Program-made: the position numbers and the translations under genes
In this document: positions 16,791 to 26,936 of the stretch, piece after piece
How the letters are laid out: each line of letters begins with the position of its first letter
Numbering within the stretch: position 1 is the stretch's first letter
Notes under the pieces: generated by a model
What the model saw: the letters and a program-made list of their open reading frames with translations, nothing else
Told to the model about the DNA's origin: nothing
The model's database searches: none
DNA from: Phycisphaeraceae bacterium
Lineage (GTDB): Bacteria > Planctomycetota > Phycisphaerae > Phycisphaerales > Phycisphaeraceae
Assembly (NCBI GenBank): GCA_020851395.1
Contig: JADZCW010000040.1
Coordinates: 1 to 39,992 of the forward strand
DNA length: 39,992 nucleotides
Reading direction: 5' to 3'

Positions 16791-18944
16791 ATGTCGTTCA
16801 ATCCCCTGGACATCATCGCTCCCGACGGCCCGATCGCTCGGCGATTGGGGGCGGGTTATGAGCTGCGGCCCGAGCAGGCGACGATGATCGAGGCGGTGGA
16901 TCGGACGCTCACCGAGCGGTCAGCACTGGTGGTCGAGGCGGGGACGGGCGTCGGTAAGTCGTTCGCCTACCTGCTGCCGGCAATCAAGCACATCCTCGAT
17001 CGCGAGCCGGAGGCCGATGCGCGGAAGCGCGTGGTCATTTCGACGCACACGATCGCGCTGCAGGAGCAGCTGGTCTTGCGGGACATCCCGCTCTTGCAGG
17101 CGGTGCTGCCGGGGGAGTTCACAGCCGTGCTGGTCAAGGGCCGGGGCAATTACGTCTCGCTGCGACGGCTGCGGCAGGCCGGGGAGAAGCACGCGCAGCT
17201 CTTCGGCGAGCCGGAGATGGTGCGGTCGCTGCATGCACTCGAGGAGTGGGCGGCGACGACGGACGACGGGTCACTTTCGACGCGTCCGCCGATCGAGCGA
17301 CCGGCGATCTGGGACCAGGTGCAGTCCGACGCGGGCAACTGCATGGGGCGGCGGTGCCCGACGTATCAGGAATGCTTCTTTCAGAAGGCCCGGCGGCGGG
17401 CGGAGCACGCGGACCTGCTGGTGGTCAATCATGCGCTGTTCTTCGCGGATCTGGCGATGCGGCAGGAAGGGGTGGGGTTTCTACCGGCCTACGACCACGT
17501 GATCCTCGACGAGGCGCACACGGTCGAGGACGTGGCGGCGGAGCACTTCGGCGTGCGATTGAGCGAGTATCAGGTGCGGCTGCTCCTGGGGACGCTGTTC
17601 AACCCGCGGACGTACAAGGGGTTTCTGCCGACGCTGGAGAAGAAGGCGGACGGCAACCTCGTGGACCGGGCGGTGGCGACGCTGCTCGAGGCCGAACGGG
17701 AGACGCAGGTGTTCTTCGACGCCCTGGAAGACTATGCCGAACGGTTCGCCCGCGACACGGGGCGGGTGCGCGAGCCGGGGTTCATCGAGAATCGGCTGAG
17801 CGAGGCGCTCAAGCAGCTCTCGATGACGCTCAAGCTCGTCAAGGAGGCCTGCGACTCGGAGCCGGATCGGTACGAGCTGGCGGGGTACACGGCCCGCTGC
17901 GACGGGTTGGCGGCGGCGGCGGAGTCGCTGGTGATGCAGAAGCTGCCGGACAGCGTGTACTGGATCGAACGCTCGGGCGGGTCAGGGAAGAATAGCTCGT
18001 CGCACCGTCGGCAGAGGCGGATCGCGCTGCAATGCTCGCCGATCGAGGTTGGGCCGCTCTTGAATCAGCGGCTGTTCCATGCGACCAATGGGCGGGATGA
18101 GCCCGTCGGCGTGATCCTCACGTCGGCGACGTTGGCGACGCAGACGTCGAGATCGGGCAAAAGTCAGGGGAAGACAAACCCGTTCGCTCATATTCAGGAG
18201 CGATTGGGCTGTCCGGAGGCCGACACGCTTCTCTTGGGCTCGCCTTTTGACTTTGCCCGGCAGGCGGAGTTGATGGTCGAACCGGAGCTGCCCGAGCCGA
18301 ACCTGCCGGTGTTCTTTGACAAGCTCATGCCGCGCGTGCTCGAGCACGTGATGCGGTCCGAGGGTGGCGCGTTTGTGTTGTTCACGGGGTATGACCTCTT
18401 GCGTCGCGCAGCGGAGTGGCTGCGGCCGCAGCTGGCGGCGGCGGGGCTGCCGATGCTGGTGCAGGGCGAGGGGATCGACCGCTCAACCCTGCTGGAAACG
18501 TTCCGGGGGAATCCGCGGTCGGTGCTCTTGGGGACGGACAGCTTCTGGCAGGGCGTGGACGTGCGGGGCGAGGCGCTGCGGAACGTGATCATCACGCGCC
18601 TGCCCTTCGCGGTGCCGGATCGGCCGCTGGTCGAGGCGCGGATCGAGCGGATCGAGGCCCGCGGGGGCAAGGCGTTCCACGATTACTCGCTGCCGGAGGC
18701 GATCCTGAAATTCAAGCAGGGATTCGGGCGGCTGATCCGGTCGAAGACGGATCGCGGGAGCGTGGTGGTGCTTGACAGCCGGATCGTGACCAAGTCGTAT
18801 GGGAAGCTGTTCCTGCGGGCGCTGCCGCCATTGCCGGTGCGTCAGTGGCGCGGGCAGCAGTGGACCACGGCGCCGCAGGCGACGCCGTCAACCGTGAACC
18901 CCCCTACCGCTTCGACGATGCCTAGCCATGACCCAGACTTCTGA
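16791..18944 (+). CDS. DinG-like (XPD-family) ATP-dependent DNA helicase
   Basis: [19 protein letters not shown] (Walker A), [25 protein letters not shown] (DEAH), [37 protein letters not shown]. Alternative GTG start 16782. Confidence 0.93.
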   Translation: MSFNPLDIIAPDGPIARRLGAGYELRPEQATMIEAVDRTLTERSALVVEAGTGVGKSFAYLLPAIKHILDREPEADARKRVVISTHTIALQEQLVLRDIPLLQAVLPGEFTAVLVKGRGNYVSLRRLRQAGEKHAQLFGEPEMVRSLHALEEWAATTDDGSLSTRPPIERPAIWDQVQSDAGNCMGRRCPTYQECFFQKARRRAEHADLLVVNHALFFADLAMRQEGVGFLPAYDHVILDEAHTVEDVAAEHFGVRLSEYQVRLLLGTLFNPRTYKGFLPTLEKKADGNLVDRAVATLLEAERETQVFFDALEDYAERFARDTGRVREPGFIENRLSEALKQLSMTLKLVKEACDSEPDRYELAGYTARCDGLAAAAESLVMQKLPDSVYWIERSGGSGKNSSSHRRQRRIALQCSPIEVGPLLNQRLFHATNGRDEPVGVILTSATLATQTSRSGKSQGKTNPFAHIQERLGCPEADTLLLGSPFDFARQAELMVEPELPEPNLPVFFDKLMPRVLEHVMRSEGGAFVLFTGYDLLRRAAEWLRPQLAAAGLPMLVQGEGIDRSTLLETFRGNPRSVLLGTDSFWQGVDVRGEALRNVIITRLPFAVPDRPLVEARIERIEARGGKAFHDYSLPEAILKFKQGFGRLIRSKTDRGSVVVLDSRIVTKSYGKLFLRALPPLPVRQWRGQQWTTAPQATPSTVNPPTASTMPSHDPDF

Positions 18945-19410
18945 ACTCGTCATTGAGTTGGCCGACCTGACAAACCCTCGCCATCAGAGGGCGGTGGTGG
19001 ACCTGCTGGACCACTACGCCCGCGAGCCGATCGGGGGAGGCGTGCCGCTGCGGCCGGAGGTGCGAGAGCGGCTGATCCCGGGGCTGCGCGATCACCCCAC
19101 GGCGATGATCCTGCTGGCGTGGCAGAACGACGTGCCGGCGGGAATCGCCCTGTGTTTTGAGGGCTTTTCGACCTTCAACGCCAGGCGGCTGGTCAACATC
19201 CATGACCTGGCGGTGCACGCGGACTTCCGCGGGCGCGGGATCGGGCGGGCGCTGCTGCGGGCGGTCGAGGCAACCGCGCGGCAGCGCGGATGCTGCAAGA
19301 TCACGCTCGAGGTTCGGCATGACAATGCGGTGGCGATGGGGCTCTACCGCGACGAGGGGTACGCTGAGCCGGGCGGGGATGCGCACCACTTCCTGGCCAA
19401 GAAGCTGTGA
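18928..19410 (+). CDS. GNAT family N-acetyltransferase
   Basis: [56 protein letters not shown]; overlaps dinG-like 3' end. Confidence 0.92.
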   Translation: MTQTSELVIELADLTNPRHQRAVVDLLDHYAREPIGGGVPLRPEVRERLIPGLRDHPTAMILLAWQNDVPAGIALCFEGFSTFNARRLVNIHDLAVHADFRGRGIGRALLRAVEATARQRGCCKITLEVRHDNAVAMGLYRDEGYAEPGGDAHHFLAKKL

Positions 19411-19443
19411 TGCCCCAACCCCGAAGACCTTGACAACCTTGTC

Positions 19444-19461
19444 AAACTTCCGGGGGGGGCG
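19444..19461 (-). repeat. Dispersed intergenic motif copy 7
   Basis: AAACTTCCGGGGGGGGC on + strand, abutting the hisG stop. Confidence 0.75.
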
Positions 19462-20367
19462 TCAGGGAATCACTTTGTTCAATGGGTAGCTGATGATGCC
19501 CGTGGCGCCGGCGCGGGAGAGTTTCGGCACGAGCTGGCGTTCGACGACCTCGTCGACGATGACTTCCAGGGCGACCCATTCGCCGTCGGCCAGGGGGCTG
19601 ACGGTCGGGCTCTTGGCGGCGGGCAGGAGGCTGACAATCTCGGTGAGTTTGGCGCGGGGGGCGTTCATCTTCAGGCCGACCTTCTGGCGGGCGGCGATGG
19701 CGCCGCGGAGGAGCAGGGCCAGGTCCTCGATGCGTTCGCGTTTGGAGGGGTCCTGCCAGGCGGTCTTGTTGGCGATCAGGCGCGTGGTGCTGGTGAGGAT
19801 GGTGTCGATCTCGCGGAGCTTGTTGGCCCGCAGGCTCGAGCCGGTCTCGGTGATGTCGACGATGGCGTCGACGAGGCGGGCCTTGACCTCGGTGGCGCCC
19901 CAGGAGAACTCGACCTTCTTGACGTTCACGCCGAGCTTCTGGAAGTAGCGGCGGGTCGTCTCGACGAGCTCGGTGGAGATGATGGCGCCGTCGAGGTCCT
20001 TGGGCGAGCGGACGGGGGATTCCTCGGGGACGGCCAGGACCCAGCGGGCGGGCTTGGTGGTGGCCTTGGAGTAGGTCAGCTCGGAGACCTCGTGGACGTT
20101 CGAGCCGTTCTCGATGATCCAGTCCCAGCCGGTGATGCCGACGTCGACGACGCCGTCCTCGACGTAGCGGCTCATCTCCTGGGCGCGGAACATGACCATC
20201 TCCATGCCGGGGTCGTCGATGGTGGGGAAGTAGGAGCGGTCGCGGATGGACACGTCGTAGCCGGCCCGTTTGAAGAGGTCGACGGTCGAGTCCTGGAGGC
20301 TGCCCTTGGGCAGGCCGAAGCGAAGGACGGACCGTGCGGCGGCGGGGTTGGATGCGGTGGTGCTCAC
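19462..20367 (-). CDS. hisG: ATP phosphoribosyltransferase
   Basis: 301 aa; [59 protein letters not shown]-terminal regulatory-type extension. Confidence 0.96.
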   Translation of the reverse strand: MSTTASNPAAARSVLRFGLPKGSLQDSTVDLFKRAGYDVSIRDRSYFPTIDDPGMEMVMFRAQEMSRYVEDGVVDVGITGWDWIIENGSNVHEVSELTYSKATTKPARWVLAVPEESPVRSPKDLDGAIISTELVETTRRYFQKLGVNVKKVEFSWGATEVKARLVDAIVDITETGSSLRANKLREIDTILTSTTRLIANKTAWQDPSKRERIEDLALLLRGAIAARQKVGLKMNAPRAKLTEIVSLLPAAKSPTVSPLADGEWVALEVIVDEVVERQLVPKLSRAGATGIISYPLNKVIP

Positions 20368-20388
20368 GTCTGCCTCTTTCTGATCTGT

Positions 20389-21132
20389 CTATTTCTTGGC
20401 GGTCTTCTTGGTGGTTTTCTTGGTGGTCTTGCCGGCGGATTTTTCGGCCACGTGCGGCGTGGGAACGTCACGGGGGGCGGCGGGCTTCTTGGCGGGCTTT
20501 TCCGGGGCGGGCTTGGTCGGGACGTCCGAGCCGTCCTCGTCGGACCAGGCCTGGATGGCCAGGTGGGCGGCGGCGGACTCGTCAGCCTTGAACTGTCGCT
20601 CGAGCAGGGCGGAGACCTGCTCGGGTGGCGTTGAGGGGTAGAGGATGCCCTCGTCGACCATGAGCTGGGTCAGGCGGTCGTCGGCGGGGATGGCGTGGGC
20701 GCCGAAGGCGTGCAGGGCGACGTAGGCCGCGACGTAGGGGACCATGCCGGGGAGGGACTCGATGTAGGAGCGGACCTCCTTCTTGGGCTTGTCCTTGAGG
20801 GCGTCGAGGCTGGTGGCATGCTCGCGGCGGAAGACTTCCTGGAGGGTGTCGCGCAGTCGGGCGGCGCGTTCGATGCCCTGGGGGTAGCGTGGGCCGATGA
20901 TGGCGACGATCTCGCTGGGGTGGCTGACGCGCAGGTCGTTGTGGTCGACCAGGGCGGCGGTGAGCTTGGCCAGGGCGGCGGTGGCGGCCTTGGTGGTGGT
21001 GTTCCACTGGAGGAAGGCCTGGATCAGGCAGGCCATAGGCTCGATCATCGCCGGCGGCTCGGCCGACGCCTTGGGCTTGAACCGCTTGACCAGCGCGGCG
21101 AGTTTCTTGGCGTTGACCTGGGATGTCTTCAA
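20389..21132 (-). CDS. Endonuclease III-like (HhH-GPD-like) protein with Lys/Ala/Pro-rich histone-H1-like C-terminal tail
   Basis: 247 aa; SLPGMVPYVAAYVALHAFGAHAIPADDRLTQLMV resembles the Nth HhH-GPD core with substitutions; tail EKPAKKPAAPRDVPTPHVAEKSAGKTTKKTTKKTAKK. Predicted TTG start overlapping the rbfA stop. Confidence 0.7.
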   Translation of the reverse strand: MKTSQVNAKKLAALVKRFKPKASAEPPAMIEPMACLIQAFLQWNTTTKAATAALAKLTAALVDHNDLRVSHPSEIVAIIGPRYPQGIERAARLRDTLQEVFRREHATSLDALKDKPKKEVRSYIESLPGMVPYVAAYVALHAFGAHAIPADDRLTQLMVDEGILYPSTPPEQVSALLERQFKADESAAAHLAIQAWSDEDGSDVPTKPAPEKPAKKPAAPRDVPTPHVAEKSAGKTTKKTTKKTAKK

Positions 21133-21590
21133 GGCCGGATCTCCGGGGCGGGTGGTGGGTCTGTTGCGGTTGAGTCATCCGATAGCGAGGCGGGGCCCGA
21201 CTCATGGGCCGATCCGCCGTCCCCCGCCCCCGGAATCGCCAGGGATTGGTCACGCCGGCGGGCGCGTTCGATGGCGTCGAGCACGTCGTCCTGTTTCTTG
21301 AGCGAGCCGTCGATCTTGAAGTTCAGACGCGGGACCGACCGCAAAGCCGTGGCCTTGCGGAGCAGGCTCTGGATGTGGCCGGCCGCGTGGCTCAGGCCAT
21401 AGAGGGCCCGCGACTCGTTGCGCTGCGGGAGGACCGAGACGTAGACCGTGGCGTCGGAGAAGTCCGGCGTCAGGTCCACCCGGGTGATGCTCACGAGGCC
21501 CTCGAGACGGGGGTCGGCCAGCTTGGTCGCCAGCAGCTGGCTGACGGCCTTCTGGAGCATCGCTTCGATCTGTTCCTTGCGGTGACTCAT
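21129..21590 (-). CDS. rbfA: Ribosome-binding factor A
   Basis: MSHRKEQIEAMLQKAVSQLLATKLADPRLEGLVSITRVDLTPDFSDATVYVSVL; start ATG at 21590. Confidence 0.93.
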   Translation of the reverse strand: MSHRKEQIEAMLQKAVSQLLATKLADPRLEGLVSITRVDLTPDFSDATVYVSVLPQRNESRALYGLSHAAGHIQSLLRKATALRSVPRLNFKIDGSLKKQDDVLDAIERARRRDQSLAIPGAGDGGSAHESGPASLSDDSTATDPPPAPEIRP

Positions 21591-21597
21591 GGTGCTG

Positions 21598-21621
21598 CCC
21601 CCCCCGGAAGTTGTTGCCCGG
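21598..21621 (+). repeat. Dispersed intergenic motif copy 8
   Basis: CCCCCCCCGGAAGTTGTTGCCCGG, 8 nt upstream of the rbfA start (rbfA on minus strand). Confidence 0.75.
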
Positions 21622-21652
21622 CGTGATGGACGCCTGGGGAGAACGGGTTCCG

Positions 21653-21988
21653 TTATTTCCACGCCCGGTCGGCGGCCTGGGGGCTGGGTGAGGGTGATCC
21701 CTGGCCGGTGAGAATCTCCATCGCATGGTCGCGGACGACGCAGTCGTTGTGGCTGGTGATCATCCGCAGCACGGCGTCGAGCACGCCCTGGGCCGTCGGG
21801 ACGCTCGATGCGGCCAGGGCCACGCCGAGGGTGGCGAGGCGCGGATCGTCCTGCGTGCCGACCTCGGCCACGGAGACACGGTGCTCGCGGGCGAGGCGGT
21901 CCTTGAGGCTCAGCACGACGCGACGCTTGTCCTTGAGCGAGGTGGACCAGGCCATGGCGAGCTCGACCTGTAAAATTCCGACGACCAT
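21653..21988 (-). CDS. DUF503 (YlxP-like) protein
   Basis: MVVGILQVELAMAWSTSLKDKRRVVLSLKDRLAREHRVSVAEVGTQDDPRLATLGVA. Confidence 0.9.
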   Translation of the reverse strand: MVVGILQVELAMAWSTSLKDKRRVVLSLKDRLAREHRVSVAEVGTQDDPRLATLGVALAASSVPTAQGVLDAVLRMITSHNDCVVRDHAMEILTGQGSPSPSPQAADRAWK

Positions 21989-22042
21989 CTTCTGAACCGG
22001 GAACGCTGTTGGGGGTTAGAGCCCGTCACCCGCGGCCGGGAC

Positions 22043-22071
22043 CACCGTGCCATACTTCCGGGGGCGGGGGG
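22043..22071 (-). repeat. Dispersed intergenic motif copy 9
   Basis: ACTTCCGGGGGCGGGGGG on + strand, abutting the infB stop. Confidence 0.75.
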
Positions 22072-24939
22072 TTACTCGCCGAGTGTGCGTTTGACCTGGA
22101 CGACCTCATAACAGACCAGGCGGTCGCCGGGTTTGACGTCGTCGAAGTTGACCAGGTGGATGCCGCACTCGAGGCCGGAGCGGACGTCGCGGACGTCGTC
22201 CTTGAGCCGGCGGAGCGAGGCGATCTCGCGGTTCTCGGTGACCACGACGCTGTCGCGGATGACGCGCATCCGGCCGCTGCGGCGGATGATGCCGGTGGTG
22301 ACCAGGCAGCCGGCGACGGTGCCGACCTTGCCGACGCGGAAGATCTGGCGGACCTCGGCCTCCCCGTGCTGGGTCTCACGGAACTCGGGCGCGAGCATGC
22401 CCTCGATGGACTTCTTCACGTCCTCGACGAGCTCGTAGATGATGCGGTAGAGGCGGATGTCGACCTTGCGTTCGTCGGCCAGGTCGCGGGCGTGTGAGGA
22501 GGCGACGACGCCGAAGCCGACGATGACGGCGTCGGAGGCGTCGGCCAGCAGCACGTCGCTCTCGTTGATGCCGCCGACGGCCACGTGCAAGACGCGGACG
22601 GCGACCTCTTCGGTGCCGGCCTTGATCAGGCTGTCGCGCAGGACCTCGACCGAGCCCTGGACGTCGGCCTTGATGACCAGGCGGAGCTCCTTGGCCTGTC
22701 CGAGCTTGAGCTGGTCGGCGAAGTTGTCGAGGGTGACCTTGGTCTTGCTCGCCAGCTGCTTGGTCCGTTCGACCTCGCGGTACTGCATGGCGATGCGTTC
22801 AGCCTGCTGGAGCGAGTCGGTGACGTAGAACTTGTCGCCGGCGTCGGGGAGCATGTCGATGCCCGAGACCTCCAGCGGGGTGGCGGGGCCGGCGTCGCGG
22901 AGGCTCTTGCCCTTGTCGTCGGCCATGTCGCGGACGCGGCCGTAGGCCCGGCCGATGACGATGAAGTCGCCGACCTTGATCTGGCCCTGCTGCACGAGGA
23001 CGCGCGCCACGGGGCCGCGGCCCTCCTGCATCTGGGCCTCGATGACAATGCCGCGGGCCGTGCCGCCGTAGTCGGCCTTGAGTTCGAGAAGTTCAGCCCG
23101 GTAGTCGAGCATCTCCAGCAGTTCCTTGACGCCCTTGCCGCCGACGGCGCTGGTGCGGATGATCTCGGTCTCGCCGCCCCACTCGACGGGGTTCAGGCCC
23201 TGCTCGGCGAGCTGGCCGTAGATCCGGCGGATGTTCTCCTCGGTGGCCTCGGGCTTGTCGATCTTGTTCAGCGCCACCACGATCGGCACGCCGGCGGCGC
23301 GGGCGTGGTTGATCGACTCGACCGTCTGCGGCATCACGCCGTCGTCGGCCGCGACGACCAGCACGACGATGTCGGTCATGTTGGCACCGCGGGCGCGCAT
23401 GTGGGTGAAGGCCTCGTGGCCGGGCGTGTCCAGGAAGACGACGGTCTTTCCCTTGCCTCCCTCGTGGCCGGCGACGGTGACGCGGTAGGCGCCGACGTGC
23501 TGCGTGATGCCGCCGGCCTCGTGAGCCGCGACGTCGGCCTGGCGGATGCTGTCGAGCAGGCTGGTCTTGCCGTGGTCGACGTGGCCCAGGACGGTGACGA
23601 CCGGCGGGCGCGGGCGGACGTCGATCTCCTTGCGGCTCTCGAACTCCGCCAGCACGGTCTGCTCGTCGGTCTGCTGCTCCTTGACGACCAGCTCGATGTC
23701 GTACTCGAGGGCGACCTCCATCGCCGTCTCGGCTCCGATCGAGGAGTTGATCGTCGTCATCATCCCCTTCTTGAACAGGTACTTGATGATGTCGGCGGCC
23801 TTGATGCCCGTGGCGGCGGAGAGGTCCTTGATGAAGATGGGCTCGGCAATCTCGATCCGACCGGTGCCGGCCGCGGGGGCGATGGCGCCGGGGACGCCCT
23901 CCTTCTTCTTCATGTCGCGGCGGCGCTGCTTGAGGAAACCGGCGGCGCCGCGGAGTCGGGCGTCGAGCTCGAGCAGGTCCTGCTCGCTGAACTTGGTCGG
24001 CCCGGTGGGCAGCCCCTCGGCGGATCGGCCGCGGCGGGTGGTCAGGGAGCGGCGTTTGCCGCCGGCCTTCTTGCCGGCCGAGCCCTCGGCCTCACCGGCG
24101 GCCTGCTTGCCGCCGACGCCGCGACCACGGGCCGGGCCGCGCGAACGGGAGATCTCGCCGTCGTCGGACTCGTCGGTCTGACCGCCGCCGCCCGAGCCGG
24201 CCGGGCCGCGCTTGGGGCGCGGCGCCTGGACCTGGTCGGGACGTTCGATGCGGACGACGCGCGGGCCCTTGAGCACGGCCTCCTTGGGCTTGTCGAGTTT
24301 CTCGCCGGCGGGGCGGACGACCGTGGGGCGGTCGGGGACATTCGGCCGGCCGATCGGCGCCGGGGGCGCGGCACGGCGGGTGTCGAGCGGGGCGACGGCG
24401 CGGGCCTTGGCCTCGCCGTGCGGGTGCGCGGGCGTGGCGTGTCCGGCCGCGGGAGCGGCCTCCGGTGCGTGCGAGGCCTCCGCGGGCGGTTCAATGGATG
24501 GCGCGATCGCGTGAGGATGGGCCGGAACATCCTCGGCCGACTCGCGGGCGGGGGCATCGACGGCGGGGTGTTCGAGGCTGGAATCAGCCTCGGACGTCTC
24601 GGGCTCTTGCTCGGCGGTGGCGGCGCCGGCCGAGGCCGTCTCGGCGTGGTCTTCCTTCTTGCGATGGCCGGCGCGGGCGCGGGCCTTGCGCACCTTGGTC
24701 AGATCGACCTTCTCGGCCGTCTCGATGGCGGTGTGCGCTTCGCTCTCCTGGCTGAACCATTCCTTGATGGTCTGGATCAGCCCCAGCTTGACGGTCGACA
24801 TGTGGTTCTGGATGCCGGGCACGCCCTCGGCCTGGCACTTGTCCACAATCGCCTTGCTCGACACGCCCAGCTCTTTGGCGACCTCGAAGATCCGCTTGGC
24901 CTTAGCCAAAATAGACTCCTTCCTGACCGACCGGCCCAA
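22072..24939 (-). CDS. infB: Translation initiation factor IF-2
   Basis: 955 aa; [68 protein letters not shown]; long charged N-terminal region. Confidence 0.98.
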   Translation of the reverse strand: MGRSVRKESILAKAKRIFEVAKELGVSSKAIVDKCQAEGVPGIQNHMSTVKLGLIQTIKEWFSQESEAHTAIETAEKVDLTKVRKARARAGHRKKEDHAETASAGAATAEQEPETSEADSSLEHPAVDAPARESAEDVPAHPHAIAPSIEPPAEASHAPEAAPAAGHATPAHPHGEAKARAVAPLDTRRAAPPAPIGRPNVPDRPTVVRPAGEKLDKPKEAVLKGPRVVRIERPDQVQAPRPKRGPAGSGGGGQTDESDDGEISRSRGPARGRGVGGKQAAGEAEGSAGKKAGGKRRSLTTRRGRSAEGLPTGPTKFSEQDLLELDARLRGAAGFLKQRRRDMKKKEGVPGAIAPAAGTGRIEIAEPIFIKDLSAATGIKAADIIKYLFKKGMMTTINSSIGAETAMEVALEYDIELVVKEQQTDEQTVLAEFESRKEIDVRPRPPVVTVLGHVDHGKTSLLDSIRQADVAAHEAGGITQHVGAYRVTVAGHEGGKGKTVVFLDTPGHEAFTHMRARGANMTDIVVLVVAADDGVMPQTVESINHARAAGVPIVVALNKIDKPEATEENIRRIYGQLAEQGLNPVEWGGETEIIRTSAVGGKGVKELLEMLDYRAELLELKADYGGTARGIVIEAQMQEGRGPVARVLVQQGQIKVGDFIVIGRAYGRVRDMADDKGKSLRDAGPATPLEVSGIDMLPDAGDKFYVTDSLQQAERIAMQYREVERTKQLASKTKVTLDNFADQLKLGQAKELRLVIKADVQGSVEVLRDSLIKAGTEEVAVRVLHVAVGGINESDVLLADASDAVIVGFGVVASSHARDLADERKVDIRLYRIIYELVEDVKKSIEGMLAPEFRETQHGEAEVRQIFRVGKVGTVAGCLVTTGIIRRSGRMRVIRDSVVVTENREIASLRRLKDDVRDVRSGLECGIHLVNFDDVKPGDRLVCYEVVQVKRTLGE

Positions 24940-24990
24940 CCACCGTGCGGCGAGAACGCGCCGCCGGCTCGTCTATCCTCCCCATCACGA

Positions 24991-26442
24991 TCAAGCGCTC
25001 TTGTCCTGTTCCGGCTGCTCCGGCGATTGCTCGCCCGAGGACTCGGACGGGGCATCCGACGCTTGCGAGGCCTCCGGAGTTTCGGCGGCTTCCGAGGGCA
25101 ATTCGCTCTTGCGCGCCTCGAGCATGTCCAGGATGCTGCCCTCGGCCGGCGCCCCTTCCGGAACGGGAGCAGGCCCCTGCCCCAGCAATGCCGCCGCCTG
25201 AGCCTCGCCCGCCTCGCCGTCGACGATGCCGCCGGCCAGCTCCGCGGCCCGACGCCGCTCGGACTCTTCCTTCTCTTTCTGCTGCTCTTCGGCGACAATC
25301 TTGCCCTTCTCGGCGGCGACCTTGATCACCTGCTCGGCCTGCTCGGACGTGCACTCGAGGGCCTCGGACAGGAACGTCGGTCCGACCTCCTCAACGTCGA
25401 ACACGCTGATGACGCCCAAGGCCGCGAGCCGATCGATCTTCTCCTCGACGACGCCCTCGACGGTCAAGAGCGTGGCCTGCATGGTGTCCAGGCTCTTGGT
25501 GAACTCGGCCGGCGTGAGGATGTCGATGTCCCAGTTGGTCAGGCGCGCGGCCAGGCGCACGTTCTGCCCCCGCTTGCCGATCGCCAGCGAGAGCTGGTCC
25601 TCGTTGACGACGACGGTGGCGCGCCCGAGCTCGAAGCAGAGGCTGATCTCGACGACCTCGGCGGGCTTGAGCGAGTGCTGGATGAGGATCTGGCTCGACT
25701 CGTTCCAGCGGACGATGTCGATCTTCTCGCCGCCAAGCTCGTCGACGATGTTCTTGATGCGGCTGCCTCGCACGCCGACGCAGGCGCCGACGGCGTCGAC
25801 CTTCGAGTCGATGGAGCTGACGGCGATCTTGGTCCGGTGCCCGGGCTCGCGGGCCATGGCCTTGACCTCAATAATGCGCTCGGCCACCTCGGGAACCTCA
25901 ACCTCGAACAGTCGCTTGATGAAGTCGGGGTTGGCCCGCGACAACACGATCTTGACCTGGTTGCCGACGTCCCGGACGTCGAGGATCAGGCAGCGGACAC
26001 GCTCGCCGGGCTGGTGCTGCTCGCCGGGGATCTGCTCGCTGCGGGGCATGAAGCCCTCGGCCCGGCCGATCGAGATGACCAACGCGCCGCCCTCGTAGCG
26101 CTGGGCGGTGCCGGTGATCAGCTCGCCGACGCGGCCGGCGAATTCGTTGTAGATGCTCGAACGCTCGTCCTCACGGAAGCGCTGGATCATGACCTGCTTG
26201 GCGGTCTGGGCGGGGATGCGGCCGAGGGTGGCCAGGGGGACCTCCTCGCCGCCGCGCCACAGACGGATCTGGCCGCTCATGCGATCGACCTGCGAGGTGA
26301 ATTCGTCGGTGTCCACGGCGTTGAAGTGCTTGCGGGCGGCGGAGATCATCGCCTGCTCGATGTCCGAAAAGAGCGACTCCTTGTCCACGTTGCGGTCGCG
26401 GGAGATCGAGTCCACCAGTCGTACGAGTTCTTGGCCGTTCAT
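24991..26442 (-). CDS. nusA: Transcription termination/antitermination protein NusA
   Basis: MNGQELVRLVDSISRDRNVDKESLFSDIEQAMISAARKHF...; S1/KH core: AVGACVGVRGSRIKNIVDELGGEKIDIVRW. ORF track starts at 26580; ATG 26442 fits NusA N-termini. Confidence 0.97.
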   Translation of the reverse strand: MNGQELVRLVDSISRDRNVDKESLFSDIEQAMISAARKHFNAVDTDEFTSQVDRMSGQIRLWRGGEEVPLATLGRIPAQTAKQVMIQRFREDERSSIYNEFAGRVGELITGTAQRYEGGALVISIGRAEGFMPRSEQIPGEQHQPGERVRCLILDVRDVGNQVKIVLSRANPDFIKRLFEVEVPEVAERIIEVKAMAREPGHRTKIAVSSIDSKVDAVGACVGVRGSRIKNIVDELGGEKIDIVRWNESSQILIQHSLKPAEVVEISLCFELGRATVVVNEDQLSLAIGKRGQNVRLAARLTNWDIDILTPAEFTKSLDTMQATLLTVEGVVEEKIDRLAALGVISVFDVEEVGPTFLSEALECTSEQAEQVIKVAAEKGKIVAEEQQKEKEESERRRAAELAGGIVDGEAGEAQAAALLGQGPAPVPEGAPAEGSILDMLEARKSELPSEAAETPEASQASDAPSESSGEQSPEQPEQDKSA

Positions 26443-26587
26443 GTCGCTGTCCTTGCCCGCCGGGCCTGTCGCCCGGTCGGTGTGTTTCAAGTTGTTCGGT
26501 CGTGAGGTTGTCGAATCGAGCGTCGAGTCGGGATGGGGTTCTCTTGCGGGGTCTCCTGGGGGGATGAACCGGGGCGGCAATGCCTCT

Positions 26588-26625
26588 TAAAAAAACAAAC
26601 CACGATCCGCCCAGAGCGTTCGTGG
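26588..26625 (-). terminator. Intrinsic terminator on the minus strand, ~150 nt upstream of nusA
   Basis: Minus strand: CCACGA-(14 nt)-TCGTGG followed by TTTGTTTTTTT. Confidence 0.75.
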
Positions 26626-26930
26626 CCTGCGCCTGACCCGTCGAGCGGAACTCGCCTGCCTACGGGGCAGACCTCCCGACAACGGGTCGACCGCGATGCA
26701 CACCTGCGCCTAAACCATATCCCCTCCTTTGCGGGGTTCCCAGGTCCAGCGGGCAGTCGCCCGCGGGAACTTGGGGGGTCCAGACGCCTTGGGAGCCTGC
26801 GGAACAGGCTCGACGGCGGCGGCAAGCTCGGTGGCTGCCGCTGCCATCAATGTACCCGAGGCCTCAGGCCGGAATGTCGCAGCGCATCATGCACAGGTCA
26901 CGCTCCGGTCGTACACGGACGCAAGTCAGA
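26590..26930 (-). ncRNA. Putative structured leader RNA / attenuator or independent ncRNA upstream of nusA
   Basis: Preceded by TTGACA-16-TACAGT promoter and ended by intrinsic terminator; contains nested perfect stems (26736-26741/26765-26770 enclosing 26749-26754/26759-26764; 26635-26641/26682-26688 enclosing two hairpins). Confidence 0.5.
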
Positions 26931-26936
26931 ACGAAT

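Noticed and set aside
22585-26505. 1306-aa plus-strand ORF opposite infB/nusA
   Set aside because: Antisense to two unambiguous genes; Gly/Ala/Asp/Leu-rich low-complexity translation typical of GC-rich antisense frames.
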